From: Acetivibrio clariflavus DSM 19732
Lineage (GTDB): Bacteria > Bacillota > Clostridia > Acetivibrionales > Acetivibrionaceae
DNA length: 64,000 nt
Reading direction: 5' to 3'
NCBI RefSeq assembly: GCF_000237085.1
Contig: NC_016627.1
Coordinates: 3,720,118 to 3,784,117, forward strand
Shown here: positions 18,485 to 28,255 of the stretch, one piece after another
How the letters are laid out: each line of letters opens with the position of its first letter
Position numbering within the stretch: position 1 is the first letter of the stretch
Notes under the pieces: generated by a model
What the model was told of the DNA's origin: nothing
The model's input: the letters and a program-made list of their open reading frames with translations, nothing else
The model's database searches: none
Translations under genes and position numbers: made by a program

Positions 18485-19343
18485 GTCCCGGGAAGACCGC
18501 ATGAAGATGATTGAGAGAGAAGAAAAGAAATTAAGCATAAAAAGGCAAGCTGAACTGTTAGGTATTAATCGTACAAGCCTTTACTACAAGCCAGTACCGG
18601 TAACAGATGAGGAATATCTAATAAAACGTATTATTGATGAGGTATACACGGTTCATCCGGAATATGGCTATCGCAGGATGACAAATATCCTACACCGGGA
18701 TTACCACATACAAATCAATAGGAAGCGTACACGGCGATATATGAGGGAAATGGGGATTCACGGTTTCTGTCCCGGGCCTAATCTTAGCAGACGTCTGCAT
18801 AACAAATATTTGTACCCGTATTTGCTAAGAGACTTAAATATAGATCATCCCAACCAGGTATGGTCTATAGACATAACATATTGCCGTCTTAAACGTGGAT
18901 TTATGTATATGGTAGCTATAATAGACTGGTATTCCCGGTATATTGTTGGATTTGAGTTATCAAATACTTTAGATAGGACATTTGTATTAGAAGCGATAAA
19001 AAAGGCAATCAAACGATATGGTAAACCTGAAATTATGAACAGCGATCAAGGTAAACAGTTTGCCAGTGAGGATTACATAAAATTACTAAAGAGTAATAAT
19101 ATAAAAATTTCAATGGATGGGAAAGGACGAGCCTTGGATAATCAAAGGATAGAGCGTTTTTTTCGAACTTACAAGTGGGAGATGCTTTATCATGAAGATT
19201 GTGAAACGGGTCAGCAACTTCGGCAAAAAACGAGGGAATATATTGAATATTATAACAACAAGAGACCACATCAGTCACTAGGCTATAAAACGCCGTCAGA
19301 ATATTATTTTGGGATTAACAAAGAGATTAAGGCAGTAGTATAA
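18396..19343 (+). CDS. IS3 OrfB transposase, made as OrfAB by programmed frameshift
   Basis: Catalytic integrase domain. The frame opens upstream of any natural start because it is reached from OrfA by slippage on the A run. Visible: HTH_21-like region (RQAELLGINRTSLYYK), and DDE residues in VWSIDITYCRL, MNSDQGKQFAS and RIERFFRTYKWE, with the family end YYNNKRPHQSLGYKTPSEYY. Full length and apparently active. Confidence 0.92.
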   Translation: MRRRRTNCLSKLANFHMKLPGLKKNLADSKSREDRMKMIEREEKKLSIKRQAELLGINRTSLYYKPVPVTDEEYLIKRIIDEVYTVHPEYGYRRMTNILHRDYHIQINRKRTRRYMREMGIHGFCPGPNLSRRLHNKYLYPYLLRDLNIDHPNQVWSIDITYCRLKRGFMYMVAIIDWYSRYIVGFELSNTLDRTFVLEAIKKAIKRYGKPEIMNSDQGKQFASEDYIKLLKSNNIKISMDGKGRALDNQRIERFFRTYKWEMLYHEDCETGQQLRQKTREYIEYYNNKRPHQSLGYKTPSEYYFGINKEIKAVV

Positions 19344-19433
19344 AACCTTGGGGCTCTGCCCCAAACCCCGTCCTCGCCGGAAGGCAGCCGGTCTGTCATA
19401 ACAGACCGGGAATCAAAAGGATATATAACCATT

Positions 19434-19481
19434 GGATGTCAAGGGGCAAGATGAACTCGCATATGCTCGCCCTTGACATCC
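19434..19481. repeat. Hairpin repeat with GTCAAGGG stem (copy 1)
   Basis: Arms GGATGTCAAGGGGC and GCCCTTGACATCC enclose about 21 bases and are followed by ATCCG. A second hairpin with a closely related stem lies at 30710-30758. This copy lies inside the 3' non-coding part of the IS3 element. Confidence 0.75.
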
Positions 19482-19579
19482 ATCCGACAGAGTACCTTAA
19501 GGTAGATATTATACAAAAACATAGAAAGGAGAATCTAACTTAGAAAAGCTAAAAATTTGTCTTGACAATGGGGGTCATT

Positions 19580-20659
19580 ATAAGGGATCTGTAATATTAT
19601 TAGTATCATTCTTTGAATAATATTTATACCTTTTATAATAGCACTTGTCTTAGATTCGGTGAAAATTAGAATGCCAAATGTTTTCCAAAAATTTATCATC
19701 GTTCTAATAACAGACTTAATATATATACTCGGATTCTTTCTCATAACATGGGTGCACATTTTTCTAACCTCTTGAGAAAGTTCATTATAACTAAGACCTG
19801 TTTTTTCCTGGAGTTCATCAGTAATGCCCCATATAGTATCAATATGGGGAGCACCATTCTTTATATTCTTATCCCTCTCCCTAATGTAAACATCTTTTAT
19901 TATATTATACGGATAGCCATCAGGAGCTTGCTCAATAAAGTCGCCTGCCATTTCCATTGCAGCAAATCCACGTCCTGTTGCGAATGTAAATGTATCATTA
20001 TACTTGAAATTAACATATGACCAGCCAAATACGCCAATAAGTACAGGCAAAGTAAAAACTGTCATATATTTTAGTGATTGTCCAATCTTTAGCTTTTTAA
20101 ATATGAAGACAAAGATTAAGTAAAAAAAATATAATGGCACCATAGCCAAATATACTGGCCTTGTAAGCACAGCCATTAAAGTAAAAATACTAATTAAGAA
20201 AACTCTTAGTAAATATTTATCTTTATTTTTAACCAGTCTAATGAAACTCGTGAAAGATAATAATATAAAAAATGCTGCAGTAGTTTCACTTAAAATAGCA
20301 ACTTCAAAAAATAGAAACGGAATGAAAATAGAATAAAGACTAGAAGCAAGTAGTGAAAGATACTCTCTATTCGTAGACTCATAAATAATATATGCAATTA
20401 GATATGAAATAATAATTCCAAAAATCATCTGTATTAAAATAGTGACTTTCAAATTAAACCCTGCAAGTATTATAATAAAAGAGTAGCCTGGTGTTCTAAG
20501 TCCGTTAAAACCATTAAAGTCATTATTAACAATACTTTTAGCCAGCTCAATATATGATTGTGTATCAGGATGTATTGTAGGATCTATCAAAATAAAAATA
20601 ACCAGTCTGAAAATTGATATCCCCATAATATAGGCTATTAGCTTTTTTTTGAATTCCAC
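19580..20659 (-). pseudogene. GT-C family membrane glycosyltransferase, N-terminal part
   Basis: Polytopic membrane protein of the ArnT/PMT superfamily, which move sugars from polyprenyl-phosphate donors outside the membrane. First helix, then the acidic loop LIDPTIHPDTQSYIELAK, GLRTPGYSFIIILAG, and eight or more further helices, with a periplasmic segment (ATGRGFAAMEMAGDF) typical of such proteins. The frame leaves host DNA at ILQIPY and ends at 19535 within the IS3 end. The C-terminal helices are at 17896-18147. No ORF start problem: ATG at 20659. Probably non-functional. Confidence 0.8.
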
Positions 20660-21745
20660 TACTTATTACTCTCCTTCAAAATTATATTTTCTATATAACA
20701 ATACAACATTTGTCAATGATAATCAATATATAGCAACATTACCAAATACCCAAGTAGTAATCATGGTAAATAAACACTTATAAGTTGAGTTAATGATCAT
20801 GCTAATGAGAACAAGAAAAATTGGTTTTCGTATGTTTACTCTTGAACTGGACAGACAGTAATTCTTTCATTCCCATGGCTTCTAACCCTTTGAGCTCGGC
20901 TAATTCAAAGGATCTTATCAATCCTGCCAGTTCAGCAATTGACTAAAAACTATTAATTTCAAAAACCATGATAATGCAGTGTCTACCTTCCTGAATTCTG
21001 AGTTTGTTATGCTAAAGCAAGCTCTTTCTGCTATATATGTTGCGAAAAAGATTTTACATAAGCAAATGCAATTAAAGTATCTGCATTTGTATGTTAGAAG
21101 CGGTTTTTTTCGCAACATATGAATCAATGTATATATTTTGCAATATCTAAAATCAATATAAAATGTTTATTGCAAAGTATATTGTATAAAAGCAAATTTC
21201 GTTCTGATTTATTGTTAATTCTCATTTCATATTACTATTTTCAAGTTCTACAAAATAAACCTTAATGTATAACACTAACTTGCGCACTATGGCAGCTTTA
21301 TTCTAATACTACTATTATGGTTTGAAGATGCTAAATTTCTCAAATCCGTAAAGCTTGTTATATTGGCTTTGAAAACTAATTTACAGAAAGCTGTTCTAGC
21401 AAAAGAGGCAATTATCGAATTTTGGACTATTTTGTCTTTACTCTGCCTGATTACTACAATGCAAAGCTATTAGTTTTGTCTTAGGAAAGTTTATTAGTAT
21501 ATAAATTTTGCAAATTTAACTAATAATAACTATTTACATTATTATTTGCTACATAGATTTTAGCTTATATTTAAGCATAAACATTACTGTTAATCACTCC
21601 ATGCTCATGAAGATTACACTAAATTTTATATAATATATACTTTTCTTGAAAAATTATGGATAAAATGTATTTACAATTTTATTTAATTATTGTATAATTT
21701 ATCTATCCAATTGGATAAAACTACATATTAAGGAGGAAATGTGCT
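20660..21745. other. Long intergenic region with decayed transposase trace and a hairpin
   Basis: No intact gene. On the minus strand about 20995-20835 two adjacent frames read NSEFRKVDTALSWFLKLIVF and then AELAGLIRSFELAELKGLEA / MGMKELLSVQFKSKH, which look like a broken transposase-type protein joined by a frameshift, but I cannot name the family. A long imperfect hairpin lies at 21035-21120. The remainder (21130-21720) is A/T-rich with no structure I can support. Confidence 0.5.
21035..21120. repeat. 86-bp imperfect hairpin, MITE-like
   Basis: Outer arms ATATGTTGCGAAAAA (21035-21049) and its exact complement (21106-21120); inner arms around ACATAAGCAAATGCA and TGCATTTGTATGT; loop about ten bases. 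No coding role. It could be a non-autonomous element or a folded transcript. Confidence 0.75.
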
Positions 21746-22437
21746 ATGATTAAAAACTAATGTCTTTAATTGTAACAAGTGTTTTGCTTTTCTCTTTATC
21801 TCTACCAACGTATGCTAGCAATCTTGTTTCTTACAATGTTGGTCTTAATGGGTAACAACATGGAAAGGTAATTGAAGTTAGTCCCCTCAGTCTTAGAAAC
21901 CAAATAGTAAATCAAAGATATGTAACCGGTGACTATGTTAATGGTACATTTTTCGGAACTGATTCTAGTGGTAAAACAGTATCTGTTGGTGCAATGGTAA
22001 ATGATGGAGTCTTAATAGCTAAGCGATTACCTCATGATGAAGTTGCAAGAGGGACATTTATTGTATATAAAAATGGAACTGTAAAGGTTAAAAATATAAA
22101 AGATATTGACGTTGAAGAAAGATTGTCTGATATTAAGTTTGCAACAACAGGTTTCAACTTATTTCCTTTAAATTTATCAGCTGAGTGGTGGCCTTCCTCC
22201 TATGCAAATGCTGAATATAGAACTGTACTAGGCTATAACCCTAATATAAACAAAGTTTTAATTTTCTCATTTTATACTAAAAAAACATCTGCAGCGCAAG
22301 CAATTACAATTCTCAGTAATTTAGGTTGTACTATGGGAATAGGTCTAGATGGAGGAGGATCAACTGGTGCAAGATTTAATGGAACAACATTAGTAACTCC
22401 AACAAGATCTATCCACAATGTAATAAGATGGAACTAA
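21746..22437 (+). pseudogene. Secreted phosphodiester glycosidase (NAGPA domain), broken
   Basis: NAGPA-domain proteins remove sugar caps from phosphodiesters. A strong ribosome site (AGGAGG) precedes ATG 21746, but that frame stops after four codons; one extra A in the following run would restore a signal peptide (SLIVTSVLLFSLSLPTYA). The main frame then has an in-frame TAA at 21853-21855 (GLNG-stop-QHGKVI) and is open to 22437. The domain features are good: GDYVNGTFFG, TTGFNLFPL, and the active-site loop GIGLDGGGSTGARFNG. Two small lesions in an otherwise complete gene suggest recent inactivation or sequence error. Confidence 0.8.
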
Positions 22438-22540
22438 TTTAAAAATCGACAATATTTTAGTTGCTAAAAACGAAGCAAATTCGCTTTAATCTCAAATATT
22501 CAGTAATTATCTTCTATGTGGTAAGTAGATATAACAATGA

Positions 22541-24418
22541 CGGGAGTGTCGCAAAACTACTTTTAAGTAGGGAGCGATACTCCCTTTTATTGGAAACAAC
22601 AAAAAAACATACAATAGAATTTCGGAATGCTACTCGATTTTCATTGTTTTTTTGATTTTTGGGCACAACAAAGTAAGCCCATTAAAATTTATGAGGTTTA
22701 GGCGAATTTTAATTCATGCAATGCTTTACCGCATCTATCGTTTTGGATCTTGGTATGTAATTTGTTTATATTGTATCCAAAACAGAGAAGAAGGAATTCT
22801 GTTTTCACACAACTTTTTCCTCGTGTTAAAAATCTGTTGAAATTATAGTCGTTTTTAAGAACTCCAAAAGCTCCCTCTACTTGTATTGAACGATTTACCC
22901 GGAGTAATATTCCTTCTTCTGTCATTATGTTCTTGTAAGATATCTAACGCTTTTCCACAAAGGTTTTTGATACCTGCATCCTACGATTGCCTTTTGCTTT
23001 GGTACACTTTTGTTTGTACGGACAATCCATACAATTTTCACATTCATAAATGCTTATCTCTGAACGATAACCAGATGAAGAGGTTTTATGGCTTACTCCA
23101 ATTAGCTTGAGCTGTTTCCCATTATGACAAGTATATTCATCTTTTTGTGCATCATATGCCATGTTCTCTCGCTTACTAATATCTTTTTTGAATCTTTTCT
23201 TTTTCCATTTATCATAAGTCTGGGGCTTTATGTAATACTTTTGCTTGTTTTTTTCCAAGTAGAGATAGTTTTCTTCACTTTCATAACCTGAGTCTGCAAT
23301 TATGTTTTTAAACCGGTTATCTAGTTTGGATTCCATATCTTTTAAGAATGGAATGAGCGTATTCGTATCTGCTCTATCTTGAAAAATTCCTGCACCTACA
23401 ACATACTCACTTTCTACACCAATCTGAACATTGTAAGCAGGTTTTAACTGCGCATTACGCATATGATCATCTTTCATATGCATAAATGTTGCATCTGTAT
23501 CGGTTTTTGAATTACTATTCCTTCCATCAAATAAATGGTTATGGGCATCATATTTTTCCTGACGTTCTTTAAATTCCTGGAACTTCTCCATAAATCTTTG
23601 CAATTGAGTTTTACGTTTACCAATTCCATGCACAAACTCTATTTTATTTTCTTGTTGTTTTTCCTTAAGATATCCTAGGACTCTATCTAAATCCTGTATT
23701 AATGTCTCTTTAGAAACTGAGAAGGTAGTGAAATATTCTTTGTTTATCTCTTCAATACTGTACTTAATTTTTTCAAACATTTTTGCTTCATTTTTATTCA
23801 CAACCTTCTTCCATACGAATGTGTAGCGATTTGCGTTAGCTTCTATTTTGCTACCATCTACAAAAAGGTTTTCAAATTTGACTTCTCCAATAGAATGAAG
23901 AAACTTTACCATTTGATAAAAGAGGTCTTCTATTGCCAATGGTAGATAGTCCTTACGAAATCTAGCTATAGTTGAGTGGTCTGGCTTTTTTTCACCTTGT
24001 AGTAACCACATAAAGTTGATATGTCTTCTGCATGCGGTTTCAATTTTCCTACTAGAATATATATTGTTAGAATATGCATATGTTAGAACCTTAAACATGG
24101 TCTTTGGGTCAACCGCTGGTTTTCTTCCTGTAGAAGAGTATGCCTTATATAGCTTTGTATAATTTAATCCCTCCAGTATTTGGCTAAGCAGTCTGACAGA
24201 TTCATTCTAAGGTATTAACATTTCAAGATTTAATGGTAAAACCAATTGATAATATCCACTAAATTAGGTATAATTCTTTTGTTGTGTTATATTTTTAATT
24301 GTCATTTAAATATTATACAACACTTGCGGGTCCTTTTGGATCCGCATTTTACTATTTCTAGACAAAAAAGCTGCTGCAAAACTAACTTTTTAAGTTTAGT
24401 TAGTTTTGTAACAGCCCC
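22541..24418 (-). mobile_element. IS1182-family element, decayed
   Basis: A DDE transposase pseudogene lies between ends that form inverted repeats of each other and are themselves hairpins: GGGAGTGTCGCAAAACTAC near 22541 and, as complement, GGGGCTGTTACAAAACTAAC ending at about 24418. Ends are approximate; no target duplication confirmed. Confidence 0.75.
22698..24260 (-). pseudogene. IS1182-family transposase with in-frame stop codons
   Basis: The reading frame is continuous from about 24260 to 22698 except for TAG at 24207-24209 (LEMLIP-stop-NESVRLL), another stop farther upstream near 24265, and TAG at 22944-22946 (KTFVEKR-stop-ISYKN). Recognisable parts: GLNYTKLYKAYSSTGRKP, VDPKTMFKVLTYAY, FRKDYLPLAIEDLF, FVDGSKIEANANRYTFVWKK, NIIADSGYESEENY, and the C-terminal RSIQVEGAFGVLKNDYNF with the conserved Glu. 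All catalytic regions remain, so the stops look recent. Confidence 0.88.
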
Positions 24419-24473
24419 GTTTCCTTTTATTCTTTCTTAAGGCTATTGGAGTGTACAAATATTAGTGAGCAAA

Positions 24474-24622
24474 TTAGCTATTATGCAAATTTGCATATAA
24501 CTCTTTTTGTAAAAGTAATTCATTAAGAGAATACTGCTCTATAATATCACTACCATTCATAATAAGAATAATATCTCTTTCTATTATTGTGGAAAGATGA
24601 TAGGCAACAATAAACTTGGTCC
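24474..24622 (-). pseudogene. C-terminal fragment of an ABC transporter ATPase
   Basis: Minus-strand frame ending at TAA 24474-24476 reads KFIVAYHLSTIIERDIIL, IMNGSDIIEQYSLNELL and ends KELYANLHNS. This matches the H-loop (AHRLSTI type) and the terminal helix of exporter-type ABC ATPases, with the H-loop His kept. Everything upstream is missing, with unrelated sequence at 24623. It is not related to the 7815-8483 ATPase by position. Confidence 0.65.
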
Positions 24623-25300
24623 ACCCCTGTTTGAGTTTTAAAAAAGGCTTCTTGAATCTTTATTTCGGTAAAGGTATCAATGAATGGTGTTGCTTTTCAT
24701 CAAGAATAAAATTGCTGTAAAAAAATCTCAGTATAAGTTATACTTAGCGATTCTTCTGAACTTGTGAAAAACTTCCGCCATCTTCACCTATGATAGTATC
24801 ATAACTCAAGGAAAGTCAGTTGTTAACATGTAAGCATGAGCAGATTTTAAATTTTTTAGTTCATAAACTTATTTCAGTTTTATTTAATGTATGAAGTTAA
24901 TAAGATAGGACTGAAATTCGGAATCTGTTTTTGTCTGGAAATAATCCCAACGGATTCATACCTTTACAGATCAAAACCGGATTGGTGCATACATGTTGAA
25001 AGGAAAATTGGATCACTAATACTAAAATAAGGATATGCTCTATTACGGCCCTCAAATCTAGGTCTCCAAAAATACAAATACAATAGAAAGAGCAAAAATT
25101 CTAGTACAGAACATCTATAAAAGGCTTTTGGTGAAACTTAAAAGGTAAATTGATAATTATGTGAAGAAGTATATGATAGCCATAAATAACAATCTTAAGG
25201 CCGGAAGAACAATAAGTTCTTTCCGACCCTCAGTCTAGTGTAGATAAATCTGTGCATCTTTAACTCTGTTAGGTCTACTATAATGCAAATGCTTCTTTTC
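24623..25300. other. Non-coding or highly decayed stretch
   Basis: No gene supported. A minus-strand frame near 24640-24700 reads TPFIDTFTEIKIQEAFFK, possibly a gene scrap, but it is too short to name. Confidence 0.5.
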
Positions 25301-25477
25301 TCAGTTTTCATCATCAGCATATCTTAATGTCTTGTAATACTGGTAAAGAAGGCTATCTAGCTGAACTTTGATACTTTCTGCACTTTCTCTGTTCGAGTCA
25401 TAGTTTTGGTCGAAGGAATTAAGCAGTGAGTTCTTTTCAGCAATTTCCCTTATTAACTTCTGTGTGAAATTATCCAT
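25301..25477 (-). CDS. Small acidic protein of 58 residues, unknown
   Basis: An ATG at 25477 preceded by GAGAGGAGGG at ideal spacing opens a 58-codon frame beginning MDNFTQKLIREIAEKNSLLN and ending KTLRYADDEN. It is predicted helical and hydrophilic, with no signal peptide. Good ribosome site and amino acid composition support a real small gene; no family recognised. It stands alone between decayed mobile DNA. Confidence 0.6.
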   Translation of the reverse strand: MDNFTQKLIREIAEKNSLLNSFDQNYDSNRESAESIKVQLDSLLYQYYKTLRYADDEN

Positions 25478-25843
25478 TCACAACCCTCCTCTCAAACTAT
25501 ACTCCCCCTAATAAAAGTCTTTAAAAACATTGTACTATATTTTTCCATCACTCTCAATAGATGTAATATATATTTAATATTAATGGAAAATTAGTGCACA
25601 TTATATATATTCAAAAATTCAGAAAATATTACAATTAAATTATTTCAAAAATAACCGATCAATTGTTTTTCAAATAATCTACTTTGGTTTCATGGAATTA
25701 AAAACTACTGTTTCTCTGTTGCACCTCTTTTGATCCAATCATAAAAGGTTCAGCAAGTTTCGATGGACTTTACGACCTGAGTATTGAATAGGTTATTTTT
25801 GAAATAACCCAATATAAATATTCCCAAAAATAAAAATTCGAAG
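25478..25843. other. Intergenic stretch
   Basis: A/T-rich, no coding frame; should contain the promoter of the small gene at 25301-25477. Confidence 0.5.
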
Positions 25844-26790
25844 ATAGATAGGTATTTGCTTTTTTCATAATATCATATTAAATTCTGTTTTTCACTACTA
25901 AAATCAAAAATCATCCAAAACAATATACATTTGCTTCATTTTTAAATAATAATCCCAAAATAATATTATCTTTAAGTATTGAACCTCCTGCACAAAACAA
26001 AAAATAGCACTACAAACTTAAGGTTATAAGAATTTATTCTTTAAAACCAGTCCTCATATTTTGGCATTTCATCACAAGTTTCATAATCAGGAAAAACATT
26101 ATTAGAATTGTGTTCTTCATAATTACCGTCTTTATTTTTGCCCATATTTTCATTACTTTTTTCATTGTTTCCAATTAGCAATGAATTGGCCAATATAAAA
26201 TGTTCAAATTGTTGTGGTATTTTGAAATGATTAGGCGGATCATGATTCTGAATTCCCCAAAGCTTCAAATGTTTCAAAATCTTCTCGATAGTTTCTTCAT
26301 CCTCTACAAACGAAATTATTCTCATTTTCCCATTGCAATATTTACATTTTAGAGGATCAACATTATAAACCTTTTGAATAAGTCTTGCCCAGTTTTTACA
26401 AAAAGCTTTTTTAGATAAATCACTACTTACAATTGCAGGTACTTTATCATCTGTCTCAGCTTTTTTCCTTTGTCCTCTACTCTTATTTGAATAATAACCA
26501 TAATATCTTACAAATTGCTCTCCCTTATTTGGGATATGAGTTACCAATCGTGCTAACCAATCCAAAGCATCAAAAGCTTGAATTTCTCTGCTATTTTTAC
26601 CCTTGTAAATAATTTTCCCAACTTCATTTGAACTTTCTTCTGGTGGTATGTAAAACATTCTTTCCTGAGAAATTGGAGCACGAACTACATATTGAGCAAG
26701 TTTTTCAATACTCTCCTGTTCCTCTGCGTATATTGCCTCCCCACAATAAACATTAAATCCAGTATTTTCCCAACTAAGCATGTTATCTAA
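25844..26790 (-). mobile_element. IS91-like element, truncated second copy
   Basis: 947 bases matching 12388-13332 with only about three base differences by eye (for example near 26270, 26399 and 26434). It keeps the terminus ATAGATAGGTATTTGC and the 3' half of the transposase, then breaks at 26790 within the gene. The missing half and the palindromic end are absent. It lies 3' of the toxin-immunity array. Confidence 0.9.
26041..26790 (-). pseudogene. IS91-like transposase, C-terminal half only
   Basis: Corresponds to residues from MLSWENTGFNVYCGEA to the end of the protein at 12585-14033. The zinc-binding N-terminus and the HUH motif are missing, so it cannot be catalytic. Substitutions against the full copy include Asp to His in LKHLKLWG and Arg to Cys in KKAFCKNW. 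Confidence 0.9.
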
Positions 26791-26874
26791 CTAATTATGA
26801 AGGACAGCTTCAATTTGAAGATAGAAAGTTGCCAAGACAACGCTAGAAAATATTATAATTAATCAAGAATAGAA

Positions 26875-26899
26875 AAGAGGACGTATACACGTCCTCTTT
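26875..26899. terminator. Rho-independent terminator 3' of the toxin-immunity array
   Basis: AAGAGGACGT and ACGTCCTCTTT form a strong GC-containing stem with a short loop; the minus-strand transcript then runs into CTATTCTTG, the plus strand into TTATTTTG, so it may serve either direction. It lies 27 bases after the stop of the SMI1/KNR4 gene. Confidence 0.75.
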
Positions 26900-26925
26900 A
26901 TTTTGTAATGATATTATTTACGATG

Positions 26926-27498
26926 TTAAACACTACTTAATATTATATCTCTTTCATCAAATGTTTTATATAAACTATGAAATACAGAGACTTGAGTATC
27001 CTCGTCCTTGTTGTACTGCCAAAATATATTTAACCATTCTTCAAAACTATTTAATACTAAAGCAATATTGCCTGTATTTTGGGTCACATAGCCAATTTTA
27101 TACTCATTATTTTCAGGTGAGTCATCAGCAATAAATACCCAATGGTCAAGAGATAGGTCAAGGGCAGAGCCTGCCGTAAAAGCTATTAATTTAGCTCTAT
27201 CTACATATCTATTTTCAGGGGCGATAAAACAACTATTGTCTTTTTGTACTAGTACACCAGACGGAACTATCATTCCACAAGGTAACCCTTTTAAATCTCT
27301 TCCTACCCCAAGTATTGGTTCAACCTCAAATAAAAATATTCCATTTGAAAAGTATTTCACAAACTTTTTATATGATTCTGGTAAAGGTTTGTTTACATAC
27401 CATTCAGAATCTTTTATTAATTGTGAAGTTGCTTTTGTGTTTTTGTCAATATCTGGGTATGTAAGATTGATTTCGTTAATAATATCTATCACGTTCAT
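26926..27498 (-). CDS. SMI1/KNR4 (SUKH) family immunity protein
   Basis: 190 residues with the SUKH fold pattern: KPLPESYKKFVKYFSNG (LP.dy..F....NG), then ILGVGRDLKGLPCGMIVP, LIAFTAGSALDLSLDHWVF and the closing SFEEWLNIFW helix. Proteins of this superfamily neutralise nuclease and deaminase toxins in polymorphic toxin systems. It follows the toxin fragment at 27566-27880 by 67 bases in the same orientation, the normal toxin-then-immunity order. A GGAGGTAAAAA site precedes the ATG. Which toxin it binds is inference from position. Confidence 0.82.
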   Translation of the reverse strand: MNVIDIINEINLTYPDIDKNTKATSQLIKDSEWYVNKPLPESYKKFVKYFSNGIFLFEVEPILGVGRDLKGLPCGMIVPSGVLVQKDNSCFIAPENRYVDRAKLIAFTAGSALDLSLDHWVFIADDSPENNEYKIGYVTQNTGNIALVLNSFEEWLNIFWQYNKDEDTQVSVFHSLYKTFDERDIILSSV

Positions 27499-27565
27499 TT
27501 TTTACCTCCATAATATGCTTTTGCCCAATTATTTTAACATATTTTATTGAACCACACAACGATTA

Positions 27566-27880
27566 CTATTCAACATATTGTCCTGCTTCAATGAAGTCTG
27601 CCATAAATTTATATAAAATATCTTCTGTTTCATAATACATTTGCTGATATAAATACTTCATTTCATTTTTTATTTGAGATGCACTCATAAATGGTGCTTT
27701 CCACCAAGGAATAGCTGAGTTAACTCTTGCAGTTATGGCTTGGTGTGTAGTAGGGTCTAATGCGATTGAAAACATTTCATCTCCGTTTTGTATACCAAAT
27801 TTAGCTGCGAATGATTTAGGCATAACATGATGGGCATGTAATCCGTAAGCGTCAAACATACCAGCACATGAATGACACAA
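27566..27880 (-). pseudogene. Polymorphic toxin C-terminal nuclease domain (HNH-like), 5' truncated
   Basis: The frame has no good start (only a TTG at 27880 with no ribosome site) and begins with a CxxC pair (CHSC) followed by GLHAHHVMPKSFAAKFGI, an HNH/Endonuclease VII-like core with its His-His, then SIALDPTTHQAIT and a helical tail. This is what remains when a toxin tip is displaced from its long carrier protein. As an orphan tip it has no secretion signal. Partner immunity gene immediately downstream (26926-27498). Exact toxin subfamily not settled. Confidence 0.7.
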
Positions 27881-27894
27881 TCATTAATAAAAAT

Positions 27895-27934
27895 GGTTGG
27901 AAAAGTTTTGTAAATCGATAAAACTTTTTCAACC
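27895..27934. repeat. Hairpin between immunity gene and toxin fragment
   Basis: GGTTGGAAAAGTTTT and AAAACTTTTTCAACC enclose ten bases. It lies 36 bases after the stop of the gene at 27971-28255 and just before the truncated toxin fragment, so it may be a terminator or a cassette boundary. Confidence 0.6.
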
Positions 27935-27970
27935 AAAACTTAATCTTTAATTTTTACAACCTATGTGCAT

Positions 27971-28255
27971 CTAAATTAAGTTGGGTCTCTTTTCGCCTAA
28001 CCATTCATTGAAAGCATTAGCAATTTCCATCCTGAACTCTTCATCTGACAAACCAGGAGAAGTTCCGAGTTCATATGCTCGATCTACAGTATGAGCAAAT
28101 TTGTCCGCTAATTCACTGTTCTCATACTCCATATGGGGAAAATGCTCTATTACATATGCAGAATAATCCAAATCAAAAAAATAACGTTCTATTTCACCAT
28201 TAATAAAATCCGTGATAAATTTAATCATAAATATCGTATGTTTTCCAACTCTCAT
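27971..28255 (-). CDS. Putative immunity protein, start overlaps IS66 tnpC stop
   Basis: 94 residues, acidic and helical: FFDLDYSAYVIEHFPHM, NSELADKFAHTVDRAYELG, LSDEEFRMEIANAFNEWLG. The pattern resembles small immunity proteins found after CdiA/RHS-type toxins, but I cannot name the family. Its ATG shares four bases with the tnpC stop (ATGA, 28255-28252), with GGGAGG from tnpC coding sequence correctly placed as ribosome site. A start at 28228 (MIKFITDF) lacks such a site. IS66 copy B seems to abut this gene directly, with no IS terminus in between. Confidence 0.65.
   Translation of the reverse strand: MRVGKHTIFMIKFITDFINGEIERYFFDLDYSAYVIEHFPHMEYENSELADKFAHTVDRAYELGTSPGLSDEEFRMEIANAFNEWLGEKRPNLI

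Larger units (their letters stand above)
18148..19579 (+). mobile_element. IS3-family insertion sequence
   Basis: OrfA and OrfB overlap in the IS3 style. Ends inferred from imperfect inverted repeats: AATTAAGACAGACAAA...AAGTTAGAAT at the left and, as complement, TCTAACTTA...TTTGTCTTGACAATGGGGGTC at the right, plus a likely 3-bp duplication ATA at 18145-18147 and 19580-19582. The left end lacks the TGACCCCC block present on the right, so it may have lost a few bases. About 230 non-coding bases with GC-rich hairpins follow OrfB inside the element, longer than usual. Confidence 0.75.
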
